Assembly (NCBI GenBank): GCA_025149125.1
Contig: CP102272.1
Coordinates: 6,289,280-6,353,279 of the forward strand
Reading direction: 5' to 3'
Length of the DNA: 64,000 bases
Origin: [Clostridium] asparagiforme DSM 15981
GTDB lineage: Bacteria > Bacillota > Clostridia > Lachnospirales > Lachnospiraceae
Both the position numbers and the translations under genes were made by a program. Positions 45,461-54,969 of the stretch are shown here, in pieces (position 1 is the first letter of the stretch; each line of letters starts with the position of its first letter). Below the pieces are notes generated by a model. The model did no database searches. It saw only the letters and a list, made by a program, of their open reading frames with translations, and was not told the DNA's origin.

Positions 45461-45595
45461 ATGAAGATGACATTTCAGCCTAAGAAAAGACAGAGAGCTA
45501 AAGTTCACGGTTTCAGAGCGAGAATGAGCAGCGCAGGCGGCAGAAAAGTGTTAGCTGCCAGAAGAGCAAAAGGCAGAGCCAGACTGAGCGCATAA
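45461..45595 (+). CDS. rpmH: Ribosomal protein bL34
   Basis: A 44-residue very basic protein (MKMTFQPKKRQRAKVHG to RARLSA) of the 50S subunit. It fits the family length from ATG 45461. The AGGAGG lies 12 bases ahead of that ATG and three bases ahead of an in-frame ATG at 45452, so the true start could add MGL; family conservation favours 45461. A terminator follows. Confidence 0.97.
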   Translation: MKMTFQPKKRQRAKVHGFRARMSSAGGRKVLAARRAKGRARLSA

Positions 45596-45613
45596 TTGAA
45601 AGCATTGAGACAT

Positions 45614-45640
45614 AGGCCACAGAATCTTGTGGCCTTTTAT
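45614..45640 (+). terminator. Terminator after rpmH
   Basis: AGGCCACA (45614-45621) pairs with TGTGGCCT (45628-45635), followed by TTTAT. A second hairpin without a T-run (45655-45675) lies just before rnpA. Some read-through to rnpA is expected. Confidence 0.75.
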
Positions 45641-45721
45641 TGAATGTAATGGAAATGGCCCGCTGGCGGGCCATTGCGCGTTACGGGCAAAGTTTTAACA
45701 TTCAGATGCGAGGAGTTTCAT

Positions 45722-46066
45722 ATGAAACGATTTCCGTCCGTGAAAAAGAACGGCGAGTTCCAGAAAATTTACAGGGGAGGAACTTCGCATGCAAACCGTT
45801 TACTGGTCATGTATGTGATGAAGAATGGGGAAGAATCGAACCGGATTGGCATCTCGGTGAGCAAGAAAGTGGGCAACAGCGTTGTCCGCCATCATATCAC
45901 AAGACTGTTGCGGGAGATATTTCGTTTGAATGAAGACAGGATTCAGACTGGGTTAAACATCGTTGTGGTGGCCAGAGTGGCTGCCAGGGATTCGGATTAC
46001 AAACATTTGGAGAGTGCGTATCTGCACCTGTGCGGACTGCATAACATTAAAAAAGAATCGAAGTGA
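45722..46066 (+). CDS. rnpA: Ribonuclease P protein component
   Basis: A 114-residue basic protein that assists the RNase P RNA in 5' processing of tRNA. The family block KKVGNSVVRHHITRLLRE is intact and the MKRFPSVKKNGEFQKIY start is typical. GAGGAG lies ahead of ATG 45722. It is the first gene of the rnpA-yidD-yidC-jag run. Confidence 0.96.
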   Translation: MKRFPSVKKNGEFQKIYRGGTSHANRLLVMYVMKNGEESNRIGISVSKKVGNSVVRHHITRLLREIFRLNEDRIQTGLNIVVVARVAARDSDYKHLESAYLHLCGLHNIKKESK

Positions 46067-46073
46067 ACTTATT

Positions 46074-46289
46074 ATGGTAGCAAAGCTGCTGATTTTTCTT
46101 GTGCGGGTGTACCAGAAGTACCTCTCGCCTCTGAAAATAAGAACTCACTGTATTTACACACCGACATGCTCTCAATACGCCGTTGAGGCATTACAAAAGT
46201 ACGGTGCGTTAAAGGGTACATGGTTGGCCTGCAAACGGATACTGCGCTGTCATCCCTTTGCAGAAGGCGGTTATGATCCAGTTCCGTAG
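46074..46289 (+). CDS. yidD: Membrane protein insertion efficiency factor YidD
   Basis: A 71-residue protein with an amphipathic N-terminal helix and the family hallmarks YLSPLKIRTHCIYTPTCSQYA and RILRCHPF. It supports YidC-dependent membrane insertion. It starts seven bases after the rnpA stop and precedes yidC. Confidence 0.95.
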   Translation: MVAKLLIFLVRVYQKYLSPLKIRTHCIYTPTCSQYAVEALQKYGALKGTWLACKRILRCHPFAEGGYDPVP

Positions 46290-46333
46290 AAAAAGGGAGC
46301 CGCAAACAGGCGCGCTCGTAAGGAGGTAGCTCA

Positions 46334-47653
46334 TTGAATAGTTTAGTTGGCGCAGTATTGTTGACAAAAACAGGTGGGGTTTTGGGACCGATTGGTGACA
46401 TACTGGGGTGGATTATGGATTTGCTGTTCCGGTTCACCAGTATGTTTGGGATTGTGAATATCGGTCTGTGTATTATTTTATTTACGTTGGTGACGAAGCT
46501 TCTGATGATTCCGCTCACCATCAAACAGCAGAAGTCGTCCAAGCTGATGGCGGTTATGCAGCCGGAGCTGACGGCGATCCAGAAGAAGTATAAGGGCAAA
46601 GAGGGCGACCAGAAGGCCATGATGATGATGCAGACGGAGACCAAGGCCGTTTATGAGAAGTACGGTACTTCCATGACGGGCGGCTGCCTTCCGATGCTGA
46701 TCCAGCTGCCGATCATCTTCGCGCTGTACCGCGTGATCTACAATATTCCCGCGTACGTGCATTCCGTGCGGGGCTATTATGAGATGGTGATCGCCAACCT
46801 TCCGGCAGGTTTCCAGAGCAACCAGACCTTTATGGAACTGGCCAGCAGCAGTAAAATGCTGTCCGGAGCTGATTTTACGGATTTGAACAAGGTAATTGAT
46901 TTATTATATACGTTTACCGGAAAACAGTGGGATGTACTGGTAAACGCTTTCCCGCAGGTGGGACAGGCTGTTACGGAGTCCGGGGACAGCGTGGTAAGCG
47001 CCATTGAGCGGATGCAGACCTTCTTTGGCCTGAACATCGCATATACGCCCATGCAGGTAATCGGCAATTTCTTCAGCCATGTGGACGGAACCACCGTGTT
47101 TGCACTGATTGCGGCTCTGGCGATCCCGCTGCTGGCCGGCGCCAGCCAGTGGTACAGCTCCAAGCTGATGATGGCGACCACCCAGAGTCCGCAGGGCGAC
47201 GAGAACCCCGGCGCCAACATGATGAAGTCCATGAACGTGATGATGCCGTTGATGTCCGTATTTTTCTGCTTTACCTTTGCAACCGGTATCGGACTTTACT
47301 GGGTGGCACAGAGTGTGTTCACCATTATCCAGCAGGTTGGAATCAACTCTTACTTAAAGAAGGTTGACATCGACGATCTGGTTCAGAAGAACGTTGAGAA
47401 GACCAACAAAAAGCGCGCCAAGCGCGGACTGCCTCCCACCCGCGTGGGCAACGTGGATGAGATGATGCAGAAGATGCAGGAAAAAGAGAGCCGCGAAGAG
47501 AGCAAGAGAATGGAAAAAATTGCCAAAACCAAAGCGCTGGTGGAGGAGAACAAGAACTACTATAACGCGGATGCGAAAGCAGGCAGCCTGGCTTCCAAGG
47601 CAAATATGGTAGCGAAGTACAATGAGAAGCATGAAAAGGGCGGCAAAAAATAA
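46334..47653 (+). CDS. yidC: Membrane protein insertase YidC/OxaI family
   Basis: A 439-residue insertase with five or so membrane segments. The conserved cytoplasmic coiled region (KQQKSSKLMAVMQPELTAIQKKYK) and GGCLPMLIQLPIIFALYRVI are present. It carries an insertion of about 60 residues between membrane segments two and three (LPAGFQSNQ to MQTFFG) and a basic C-terminal tail. The start is TTG 46334 with AGGAGG seven bases upstream. It lacks a lipoprotein signal, unlike Bacillus SpoIIIJ. Confidence 0.95.
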   Translation: MNSLVGAVLLTKTGGVLGPIGDILGWIMDLLFRFTSMFGIVNIGLCIILFTLVTKLLMIPLTIKQQKSSKLMAVMQPELTAIQKKYKGKEGDQKAMMMMQTETKAVYEKYGTSMTGGCLPMLIQLPIIFALYRVIYNIPAYVHSVRGYYEMVIANLPAGFQSNQTFMELASSSKMLSGADFTDLNKVIDLLYTFTGKQWDVLVNAFPQVGQAVTESGDSVVSAIERMQTFFGLNIAYTPMQVIGNFFSHVDGTTVFALIAALAIPLLAGASQWYSSKLMMATTQSPQGDENPGANMMKSMNVMMPLMSVFFCFTFATGIGLYWVAQSVFTIIQQVGINSYLKKVDIDDLVQKNVEKTNKKRAKRGLPPTRVGNVDEMMQKMQEKESREESKRMEKIAKTKALVEENKNYYNADAKAGSLASKANMVAKYNEKHEKGGKK

Positions 47654-47668
47654 GAGGGGGTTCTGAAT

Positions 47669-48481
47669 ATGGATATGTTAACATTTTCGGCTAAGACTGT
47701 AGACGAAGCGGTCACGAAAGCATTGATTGATCTTGGAACCACCAGTGATAAACTGGAATATGAGGTAATTGAGAAGGGAAGCGCCGGATTTTTAGGCATT
47801 GGCGCCAAGCCCGCGATTATCAGAGCCAGGAAGAAAGAGTCCATTCAGGACAACGCCGTCGATTTTCTCGCGCAAATCTTCGATGCGATGAACATGCAGG
47901 TGACCATCGCCGCAGCGTTCAACGAGGAGGAGAAGGAACTGTCCATCACCCTGGAGGGCGACGACATGGGGATTCTGATCGGCAAGAGAGGACAGACCCT
48001 GGATTCCTTACAGTATCTGGTCAGCCTGATTGTGAACAAGAACAGCGACGGTTACCTGAGAGTGAAGCTGGATACTGAGAATTACCGCGAGAAGCGCAAA
48101 AAAACGCTGGAAACTCTGGCGAAGAATATCGCGTACAAGGTAAAGCGGACCAAACGTCCGGTGTCCCTGGAGCCGATGAATCCCTACGAGCGCAGAATCA
48201 TCCACGCGGCTCTGCAGAACGACAAGTACGTTCTGACCAGAAGCGAGGGCGAGGAGCCCTTCCGCCATGTGGTGATCGCGCTGAAGAAGGAGGTTCCGGT
48301 GAAGCGCGAGCGCTATGACAAGAGCCGGACAAGCCGTTACGGCAAGAGCGGCGGCGGATATCGTTCCGAGCGGGAACACCGCTATGATCGCTCCGAGCGC
48401 TATGGCAGGTCTGAGAACACGGCTGTGAAGGCGGCTGAGGTTTCCTCTGAGGAACCTGAGATTTCGTCTGAGGAAGAGTAA
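47669..48481 (+). CDS. jag: Jag/KhpB family RNA-binding protein
   Basis: A 270-residue protein. The Jag-N domain covers about 1-55, the KH domain about 75-150 (GILIGKRGQTLDSLQYL) and the R3H domain about 150-210 (NPYERRIIHAALQND, then SEGEEPFRHVVI). The last 60 residues are Arg/Ser/Tyr-rich and probably disordered (RYDRSERYGRSE), followed by acidic SSEEPEISSEEE. It is 15 bases after yidC, as usual. It binds RNA and is linked to cell division and wall control in other Firmicutes. Confidence 0.94.
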   Translation: MDMLTFSAKTVDEAVTKALIDLGTTSDKLEYEVIEKGSAGFLGIGAKPAIIRARKKESIQDNAVDFLAQIFDAMNMQVTIAAAFNEEEKELSITLEGDDMGILIGKRGQTLDSLQYLVSLIVNKNSDGYLRVKLDTENYREKRKKTLETLAKNIAYKVKRTKRPVSLEPMNPYERRIIHAALQNDKYVLTRSEGEEPFRHVVIALKKEVPVKRERYDKSRTSRYGKSGGGYRSEREHRYDRSERYGRSENTAVKAAEVSSEEPEISSEEE

Positions 48482-48495
48482 GGATTAGTTGATGG

Positions 48496-48527
48496 AAGAG
48501 GCTGTTGCAGAAGCGACGGCCTCTTTT
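48496..48527 (+). terminator. Probable terminator after jag
   Basis: AAGAGGC and GCCTCTT pair across a 16-base loop and are followed by TT then GGG. The tail is short, so termination may be partial. Confidence 0.5.
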
Positions 48528-48567
48528 GGGATAAACGGGCGTCTATTTTATAGTGGGAGAGAAGATT

Positions 48568-49965
48568 ATGAGAACGGATACCATAGCGGCCATCGCCACG
48601 GGCATGAGTAATTCCGGGATCGGGATTGTGCGGATCAGCGGCGGGGAGGCATTTGCGGTCATAGACCGCATCTTTCGGAATAAGGCCGGAAAGCCGGTGA
48701 AGCTCAGCCAAGAGCGGTCCCATACCGTGCATTACGGGTTCATATACGATGGGGACGAGCGGGTGGACGAGGCGTTGGTCATTCTGATGAGGGGACCCAG
48801 GAGTTTTACGGCCGAGGATACCGTGGAGATTGACTGCCACGGCGGCGTGCTGATGGTAAAAAAGATTCTGGAAACCGTGATCCGCTATGGAGCCAGGACA
48901 GCGGAGCCGGGGGAATTTACGAAACGGGCGTTTTTGAACGGCCGCATCGATCTGTCCCAGGCGGAAGCGGTGGCGGATGTGATCAATGCGAAAAATGATT
49001 ATGCCTTGAGAAATTCCGTGGGCCAGCTGGGCGGTTCGGTATCCAAAAAGATAAAGGAGCTGAGGGCAGGGATTCTCTACCAGATCGCGTTTATCGAGTC
49101 CGCGCTGGACGATCCGGAGCACATTTCCCTGGATGGATTTGCGCAGAGCCTGCGCGCGGAGATTGAGGAGATGACGGAGCAGGTGGAGAAGCTGATCCGC
49201 TCCGCAGACGACGGCAGGGTGATGACTGAGGGTGTGAGAACCGTGATTCTGGGTAAGCCAAACGCCGGAAAATCTTCTTTGATGAACGTGCTCATCGGGG
49301 AGGACCGGGCCATTGTGACGGAGATCGCCGGAACCACCAGGGATACGCTGGAGGAACACATCTACCTTCAGGGAATCAGCCTGAACGTGGTGGATACCGC
49401 CGGGATACGGGACACCGAGGACGTGGTGGAAAAGATCGGCGTGGACCGGGCCATGAAGGCGGCCAGGGAGGCGGATCTGCTGATTTATGTGGTGGACGGT
49501 TCCACTCCGCTGGATGAAAATGACCGGGAGATCATGGACTTTATCCGGAGTAACAGCGGGGAAGGCGGGAAAAAAGCCATTGTGCTGTTAAATAAGACGG
49601 ACCTTGAGACCTGCGTGGACGCGGGCGTGCTGGAGCGGGAGACCGGATGCGTGGTGATCCCCATTTCCGCAAAGGAAGAGCAGGGGATTGAGGCTCTGGA
49701 GCAGGAGATCAAGCAGATGTTTTACCACGGAACCCTGTCTTTTAACGACGAGGTGTATATTACCAGCGTCCGCCACAAGGAAGCGCTGGGCAGAGCCAGG
49801 GAAAGTCTGGAAATGGTGAAATGCAGCGTGGAGCAGGGATTGCCTGAGGATTTTTATTCCATTGATCTTATGGATGCCTATGAACAGCTGGGGTTGATCA
49901 TCGGGGAAGCGGTGGATGACGATGTGGTGAATGAGATATTTGCCAAATTCTGTATGGGAAAATAA
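48568..49965 (+). CDS. mnmE: tRNA modification GTPase MnmE
   Basis: A 465-residue GTPase that works with MnmG on U34 of several tRNAs. The formyl-THF-binding N-terminal domain runs to about 118. The inserted G domain has P-loop GKPNAGKSS, DTAGIRDT and NKTD. The C-terminal catalytic Cys is in FCMGK. Start 48568 is preceded by GGGAGAG. MnmG follows. Confidence 0.97.
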   Translation: MRTDTIAAIATGMSNSGIGIVRISGGEAFAVIDRIFRNKAGKPVKLSQERSHTVHYGFIYDGDERVDEALVILMRGPRSFTAEDTVEIDCHGGVLMVKKILETVIRYGARTAEPGEFTKRAFLNGRIDLSQAEAVADVINAKNDYALRNSVGQLGGSVSKKIKELRAGILYQIAFIESALDDPEHISLDGFAQSLRAEIEEMTEQVEKLIRSADDGRVMTEGVRTVILGKPNAGKSSLMNVLIGEDRAIVTEIAGTTRDTLEEHIYLQGISLNVVDTAGIRDTEDVVEKIGVDRAMKAAREADLLIYVVDGSTPLDENDREIMDFIRSNSGEGGKKAIVLLNKTDLETCVDAGVLERETGCVVIPISAKEEQGIEALEQEIKQMFYHGTLSFNDEVYITSVRHKEALGRARESLEMVKCSVEQGLPEDFYSIDLMDAYEQLGLIIGEAVDDDVVNEIFAKFCMGK

Positions 49966-50032
49966 ATCCGGCGGGCTGCGTTGGGCAGACGGGCGCGGGA
50001 TTTTTGGATCGAGAGTGAAAGAAGGACAGGTT

Positions 50033-51931
50033 ATGCCATATTTGGAAGAGACATATGATATTGTAGTGGTAGGAGCGGGCCACGCCGGATGCGAGGCGGC
50101 TTTGGCCTGTGCCAGACTTGGAATGGAGACCATCATGTTCACAGTCAGCGTGGACAGCATCGCGCTGATGCCCTGCAATCCCAACGTGGGCGGCAGTTCC
50201 AAGGGCCATCTGGTGCGCGAGCTGGACGCCCTGGGCGGCGAGATGGGGAAGAACATCGACAAGACATTTATCCAGTCAAAGATGCTCAACGAGTCCAAGG
50301 GGCCTGCGGTTCACTCCCTGCGCGCCCAGGCGGACAAACAGGAGTACAGCCGCCAGATGCGAAGAACTCTTGAAAATACGGAGCATCTGACGGTCCGGCA
50401 GGCGGAGGTGTCCGAGCTTGTGGTGGAGGACGGAGTGATCAAAGGGGTGAAAACGTTCTCCGGGGCGGTGTACCGTGCCAAAGCGGTGGTGCTGTGTACC
50501 GGCACTTACCTGCGCGCCCGATGCATTTACGGGGATGTGAGCAATCCCACCGGACCAAACGGGCTTCAGGCGGCCAATCACCTGACCGAGTCGCTGAGAG
50601 CCAACGGCATTGAGATGTTCCGGTTTAAGACCGGAACTCCGGCCAGGGTGGACAAGCGGAGCATCGATTTCTCCAGGATGGAAGAGCAGTTCGGGGATCA
50701 GCGGGTGGTGCCGTTTTCATTTTCCACGGACCCGGAGAGCGTGCAGAAGGATCAGGTGTCCTGCTGGCTGACCTACACCAATGAGGAAACCCATCGGATT
50801 ATCCGGGAGAATCTGGATCGTTCCCCGTTGTTTTCCGGGGCCATCGAGGGGACGGGCCCCAGGTACTGTCCGTCCATTGAGGACAAAGTGGTCAAATTTC
50901 CCGACAAGGGGAGACATCAGGTGTTTGTGGAGCCGGAGGGGCTTTACACCAATGAGATGTATCTGGGCGGCATGAGCAGTTCTCTGCCGGAGGATGTGCA
51001 GTACGCTATGTACCGCACGGTTGCGGGGCTTGAGAAGGTGAAGATCGTGCGCAATGCTTACGCCATTGAGTACGATTGTATCAATTCCCTGCAGCTCAAG
51101 GCTACACTGGAGTTTAAGAAGATTGGAGGTCTGTTCTCAGGGGGGCAGTTTAACGGCAGCTCCGGCTATGAGGAGGCCGCGGTTCAGGGATTTATGGCCG
51201 GTGTGAACGCGGCAATGAAGATTATGGGAAAGGAGCAGATCGTTTTAGACCGTTCCCAGGCGTATATCGGGGTTCTGATCGACGATCTGGTCACAAAGGA
51301 GAACCATGAGCCTTACCGGATGATGACCTCACGGGCGGAATACCGTCTGCTGCTGCGTCAGGATAACGCGGATCTGCGGCTGCGCGGGATCGGGCATGAG
51401 ATCGGCCTGGTGAGCGATGAGGAGTATGAACGGATGCTCGCAAAGAGGCGGCAGATCGAGGAGGAGATCCGGCGGCTGGGGAAGGTGAATATCGGGGCAG
51501 GGGATTTGGTTCAGAACTTCCTTGAGGAACACAACAGCACGCTGTTAAAGTCCGGAATCACCCTGGCTGAGCTGGTAAAGCGGCCGGAGCTGAACTATGG
51601 GGTGTTAGCGTGTCTGGACCCGGACCGGCCGGAGCTTCCGGAGGATGTTCAGGAACAGGTGAATATTGAGATTAAGTATGAGGGTTATATCAAGCGCCAG
51701 ATGCAGCAGGTGGCCCAGTTTAAGAAGCTGGAGGGCCGGAAGCTGCCGGAGGCCTTTGAATATGGGCAGGTGAAGAGCCTGCGCCGGGAGGCGGTTCAGA
51801 AGCTGAATCAGGTGCAGCCCGCCACAGTGGGACAGGCGTCCCGTATTTCCGGGGTTTCACCGGCGGATATCTCAGTGCTTCTGGTCCATTTGGAGCAGAT
51901 GAAGGGAAAGGAATCAGGTAAGGAAGAATGA
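50033..51931 (+). CDS. mnmG: tRNA uridine-5-carboxymethylaminomethyl modification enzyme MnmG (GidA)
   Basis: A 632-residue FAD enzyme and partner of MnmE. The Rossmann motif VVVGAGHAGCEAA is near residue 13, and CNPNVGGSSKGHLVRELDAL, RYCPSIEDK and GQFNGSSGYEEAA are conserved. The start at 50033 follows GAAGGA; an upstream in-frame ATG at 49931 lies within mnmE and is not supported. Confidence 0.97.
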   Translation: MPYLEETYDIVVVGAGHAGCEAALACARLGMETIMFTVSVDSIALMPCNPNVGGSSKGHLVRELDALGGEMGKNIDKTFIQSKMLNESKGPAVHSLRAQADKQEYSRQMRRTLENTEHLTVRQAEVSELVVEDGVIKGVKTFSGAVYRAKAVVLCTGTYLRARCIYGDVSNPTGPNGLQAANHLTESLRANGIEMFRFKTGTPARVDKRSIDFSRMEEQFGDQRVVPFSFSTDPESVQKDQVSCWLTYTNEETHRIIRENLDRSPLFSGAIEGTGPRYCPSIEDKVVKFPDKGRHQVFVEPEGLYTNEMYLGGMSSSLPEDVQYAMYRTVAGLEKVKIVRNAYAIEYDCINSLQLKATLEFKKIGGLFSGGQFNGSSGYEEAAVQGFMAGVNAAMKIMGKEQIVLDRSQAYIGVLIDDLVTKENHEPYRMMTSRAEYRLLLRQDNADLRLRGIGHEIGLVSDEEYERMLAKRRQIEEEIRRLGKVNIGAGDLVQNFLEEHNSTLLKSGITLAELVKRPELNYGVLACLDPDRPELPEDVQEQVNIEIKYEGYIKRQMQQVAQFKKLEGRKLPEAFEYGQVKSLRREAVQKLNQVQPATVGQASRISGVSPADISVLLVHLEQMKGKESGKEE

Positions 51932-52659
51932 CGGATCGTTTTGCAGATCAGATGAAGCGGGAGGCGGGAGAGCTGGGGATTGCCTTGAACGGTGGGCAGC
52001 TGGAACAGTTTTTCCGTTATTACGAGCTTCTTGTGGAGCGGAACAAGGTGATGAACCTGACCGCGATCACAGAGGAGCAGGATGTGGTGACAAAGCATTT
52101 TACAGACAGCCTTTCCCTGGTGAAGCTGATGGGGGCGGAGGCGTTTGCGGGTAAAACGCTGATGGATGTGGGAACCGGGGCCGGTTTTCCGGGGATTCCG
52201 TTAAAAATCGCGTTTCCGGAGTTGAATGTGACGCTGCTGGACTCCCTGAACAAGCGGGTTCGGTTTCTGATGGACGTGTGCGAAGAGCTAGGGCTGAAGG
52301 ATATCACCGCAGTTCACGGCAGAGCGGAAGATTTTGGAAGAAATTTACAATATCGGGAGCAATTTGATCTGTGCGTATCCCGCGCGGTGGCGAATCTGGC
52401 TTCACTGTCTGAATATTGTATGCCGTTTGTGAAGGTTGGGGGTTATTTTGTGCCCTACAAGTCCGGCGAGATCGAAGAGGAGCTGGAAGCGGGAAAACGG
52501 GCGGTGAAGATTCTAGGCGGTGAGGTAGAAGGAGTGGAGAAATTTACGCTTCCGGGCGCGGATGCGAGCCGCTCTTTGATTCGCATCCGAAAAATAAAGG
52601 GGATTTCCGGTAAGTATCCGCGCAAAGCGGGGCTTCCCACAAAGGAACCGTTATATTGA
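51928..52659 (+). CDS. rsmG: 16S rRNA (guanine-N7) methyltransferase RsmG
   Basis: A 243-residue SAM methyltransferase for G527 of 16S rRNA. The SAM site is VGTGAGFPGIPL, with LLDSLNKRVRFL and SRAVANL following. The start overlaps the mnmG stop by four bases (ATGA). No strong terminator follows. Confidence 0.97.
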   Translation: MTDRFADQMKREAGELGIALNGGQLEQFFRYYELLVERNKVMNLTAITEEQDVVTKHFTDSLSLVKLMGAEAFAGKTLMDVGTGAGFPGIPLKIAFPELNVTLLDSLNKRVRFLMDVCEELGLKDITAVHGRAEDFGRNLQYREQFDLCVSRAVANLASLSEYCMPFVKVGGYFVPYKSGEIEEELEAGKRAVKILGGEVEGVEKFTLPGADASRSLIRIRKIKGISGKYPRKAGLPTKEPLY

Positions 52660-52694
52660 TAATAAAATATTATAGATAAATAAAGAATAATAAC

Positions 52695-52723
52695 TTTACG
52701 TTATCTACACTTCATGATATACT
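52695..52723 (+). promoter_or_regulatory. Promoter of the YeiH-type gene
   Basis: TTTACG (52695-52700) and TATACT (52718-52723) are 17 bp apart with TGA before the -10 box. Confidence 0.65.
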
Positions 52724-52774
52724 TGTCACCAGCTGAAACAGGCAAATTATGGTAAAAAAATGGAGGACAAGGAA

Positions 52775-53770
52775 ATGGAACGAGTGAGAGAGCGTTGGCG
52801 AGGGGTGCTGCTGTGTTTTTGCATTGCAGTGCCCTGTTATTTTTTTGGCAAAGTTGTGCCGATTATTGGAGGACCGGTATTTGCAATTTTAGGTGCAATG
52901 GGACTGGGGACTATGCTGCGGAGCAGGGGCAACCGGCTGGAGCGGGAACAGAGCGGAATTAAGTTTACCTCGAAAGTGATTTTGCAGGCTGCGGTGGTAT
53001 TGCTGGGATTTGGCATGAATCTGGGAAGCGTGCTGGAGACCGGAAAGGGATCGCTGCCGATTATTGTGAGTACGATATCCATCTCTCTGATTGTGGCATA
53101 TGTTCTTCAGAAGTTTTTGAAAGTATCGCCTAAGATCGCAACGCTGGTGGGTGTGGGATCATCCATCTGCGGCGGATCGGCGATTGCGGCGACTGCGCCG
53201 GTGATCGGTGCGGACGACGAAGAGATCGCCCAGGCAATATCCGTTATTTTTTTGTTTAATGTGATTGCGGCCCTGGTATTTCCGGCATTTGGAAGCGCGC
53301 TGGGGTTGAATGACGCACAGTTTGGCATGTTTGCCGGAACGGCGATCAACGATACTTCCTCTGTGACAGCGGCCGCTGCGGCCTGGGATGGTATTCATGG
53401 AAGCAATACGTTGGATACCGCTGCGATCGTTAAGATGACCAGAACCCTGGCGATTATCCCCATCACCGTTGTGTTGGCTTTTGTGAGGGCAAAGAAAGAG
53501 GAGAGCGCGGAGAGTGTAAAGCTGAGTAAGGTATTCCCGATGTTTGTGTTATACTTTGTAATCGCATCTGTGATTACCACGGTTTGCGGGCTTCCGGTTT
53601 GGCTGGTTGGGGGACTAAAAGATGCCAGCAAGTTTTTAATCATAATGGCGATGGCTGCCATCGGCGTAAATACAGATTTGGTAAAACTGGTGACAACCGG
53701 GGGAAAGCCGATTTTTATGGGAATTTGTTGCTGGGGAGCAATTACCGGAGTGAGTTTGCTGGGAATTTAA
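52775..53770 (+). CDS. YeiH/UPF0324 family membrane protein (putative sulfate exporter)
   Basis: A 331-residue protein with about ten membrane segments. Family motifs include LGFGMNLGSVLE, GVGSSICGGSAIAATAPVI and AGTAINDTSSVTAAAAAW. The family is annotated as a putative sulfate exporter, but the transported solute is not proven. I chose the ATG at 52775 because GGAGG lies eight bases upstream; an ATG 15 bases earlier lacks a binding site. It is monocistronic, between its own promoter and a terminator. Confidence 0.87.
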   Translation: MERVRERWRGVLLCFCIAVPCYFFGKVVPIIGGPVFAILGAMGLGTMLRSRGNRLEREQSGIKFTSKVILQAAVVLLGFGMNLGSVLETGKGSLPIIVSTISISLIVAYVLQKFLKVSPKIATLVGVGSSICGGSAIAATAPVIGADDEEIAQAISVIFLFNVIAALVFPAFGSALGLNDAQFGMFAGTAINDTSSVTAAAAAWDGIHGSNTLDTAAIVKMTRTLAIIPITVVLAFVRAKKEESAESVKLSKVFPMFVLYFVIASVITTVCGLPVWLVGGLKDASKFLIIMAMAAIGVNTDLVKLVTTGGKPIFMGICCWGAITGVSLLGI

Positions 53771-53793
53771 TGATAGAATAGAATGTGGGAATG

Positions 53794-53827
53794 ATAGAGA
53801 AATCCGACGGGCTTTCTCTATTTTTTT
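53794..53827 (+). terminator. Terminator after the YeiH-type gene
   Basis: ATAGAGAAA (53794-53802) pairs with TTTCTCTAT (53813-53821), followed by six T. The next 200 bases to nfo hold nothing I can identify. Confidence 0.9.
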
Positions 53828-54031
53828 GCGTTTGAATGGGTGGGAGAGGAGAGTGGTGGAAAGAAGGACGTGCTTTGCGCGCATGCGTTGGCTGGCCCGC
53901 CGGGGAGTGTTTTTTATGATTTGAGGATTCAAAATGGGCTGATGTTTTTCGATGTATCTTGGGAGGGAGAATCGAATGACTCAAATCTGTAATGGAAACA
54001 CTCGCCATGGGGCCAGCGTATGTTTGTTGTT

Positions 54032-54865
54032 TTATTCGATATAGGAGTCTCGCATCAGGGCAATTTCTGCCGCGTAGCCATCCAGATCATTTGGGGTTTC
54101 TAAATAGTAAGGCAGGTTGCGCAGAGCAGGGTGGTTGATGATACGAATCAGGGCTTCTAAAGGAATATGACCGGTGGTGAGGGTGGCGTGCCGGTCCTTG
54201 TGAGCGCCCAGTGGATTCTGGGTATTGTTCAGGTGAATTGCCTTTAATCGGGAAAGGCCGATGGTTCGGTCAAATTCATCCAGCACCTCATCCAGGTGGT
54301 TGGCAATATCATATCCACCGTCCCAGACATGGCAGGTATCCAGACAGACCCCCATTTTCTGGTTGAGCTCTACACGGTCCAGTATTTCACGGAGTTCCTC
54401 GAAACGTCCGCCCACCTCGCTGCCTTTCCCCGCCATTGTTTCCAGCAGAACGGTGGTGGACTGATCGGGGGTGAGAATCTCATTTAGCATCTGCGAAATA
54501 TAGGTAATTCCCACTTCCACTCCCTGTTTTACGTGGCTTCCCGGATGAAAGTTATACATATTTCCCGGAGTGTACTCCATACGGGCTAAATCATCCGTCA
54601 TGGTGCGCTTCGCAAAATCTCGGATATTTTCGTCTGCGGAGCAGGCGTTTAGCGTGTAGGGGGCGTGGGCCAGGATTGGGGTGATGTCCTGGGCGTTTGC
54701 GGTGGCCTGGAATCGGGCCACGTCTTGGGGATCGATGGCTTTTGCGTTGCCGCCCCGCGGGTTTCGGGTGAAAAATTGAAATGTGTTAGCCTTTATTTTC
54801 ATCGCATCCTTGGCCATGGCCTCGTAACCTTTGGAGGATGACAGGTGGCAGCCAATTCTCAGCAT
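54032..54865 (-). CDS. nfo: Endonuclease IV (AP endonuclease)
   Basis: A 277-residue TIM-barrel enzyme that cuts DNA at abasic sites. Zinc-ligand segments are visible: GCHLS near the start, NFHPGSH, LLETMAGKGSEVG, CLDTCHVWDGGYD, HLNNTQNPLGAHKDRH and the final ETP. It lies against the flow of its neighbours on the right replichore. The ATG is at 54865. Confidence 0.95.
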   Translation of the reverse strand: MLRIGCHLSSSKGYEAMAKDAMKIKANTFQFFTRNPRGGNAKAIDPQDVARFQATANAQDITPILAHAPYTLNACSADENIRDFAKRTMTDDLARMEYTPGNMYNFHPGSHVKQGVEVGITYISQMLNEILTPDQSTTVLLETMAGKGSEVGGRFEELREILDRVELNQKMGVCLDTCHVWDGGYDIANHLDEVLDEFDRTIGLSRLKAIHLNNTQNPLGAHKDRHATLTTGHIPLEALIRIINHPALRNLPYYLETPNDLDGYAAEIALMRDSYIE

Positions 54866-54905
54866 AGATTCGGTTCCTCGTCTTTCTTTTGGGTGGTTTA
54901 CAGTT

Positions 54906-54945
54906 GAAAAATGGTTCGGGTGAGAGATTGGTCAGCCGAACCATT
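54906..54945 (-). terminator. Terminator of the alpha/beta hydrolase gene
   Basis: AATGGTTCGG and CCGAACCATT form a 10-bp stem, followed on the minus strand by TTTT. It lies beside a parS site. Confidence 0.8.
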
Positions 54946-54948
54946 GGA

Positions 54949-54964
54949 TGTTTCACGTGAAACA
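54949..54964. promoter_or_regulatory. parS site 1
   Basis: A perfect 16-bp TGTTTCACGTGAAACA, the ParB-binding parS consensus, about 2 kb from parB. Confidence 0.97.
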
Positions 54965-54969
54965 TTTTG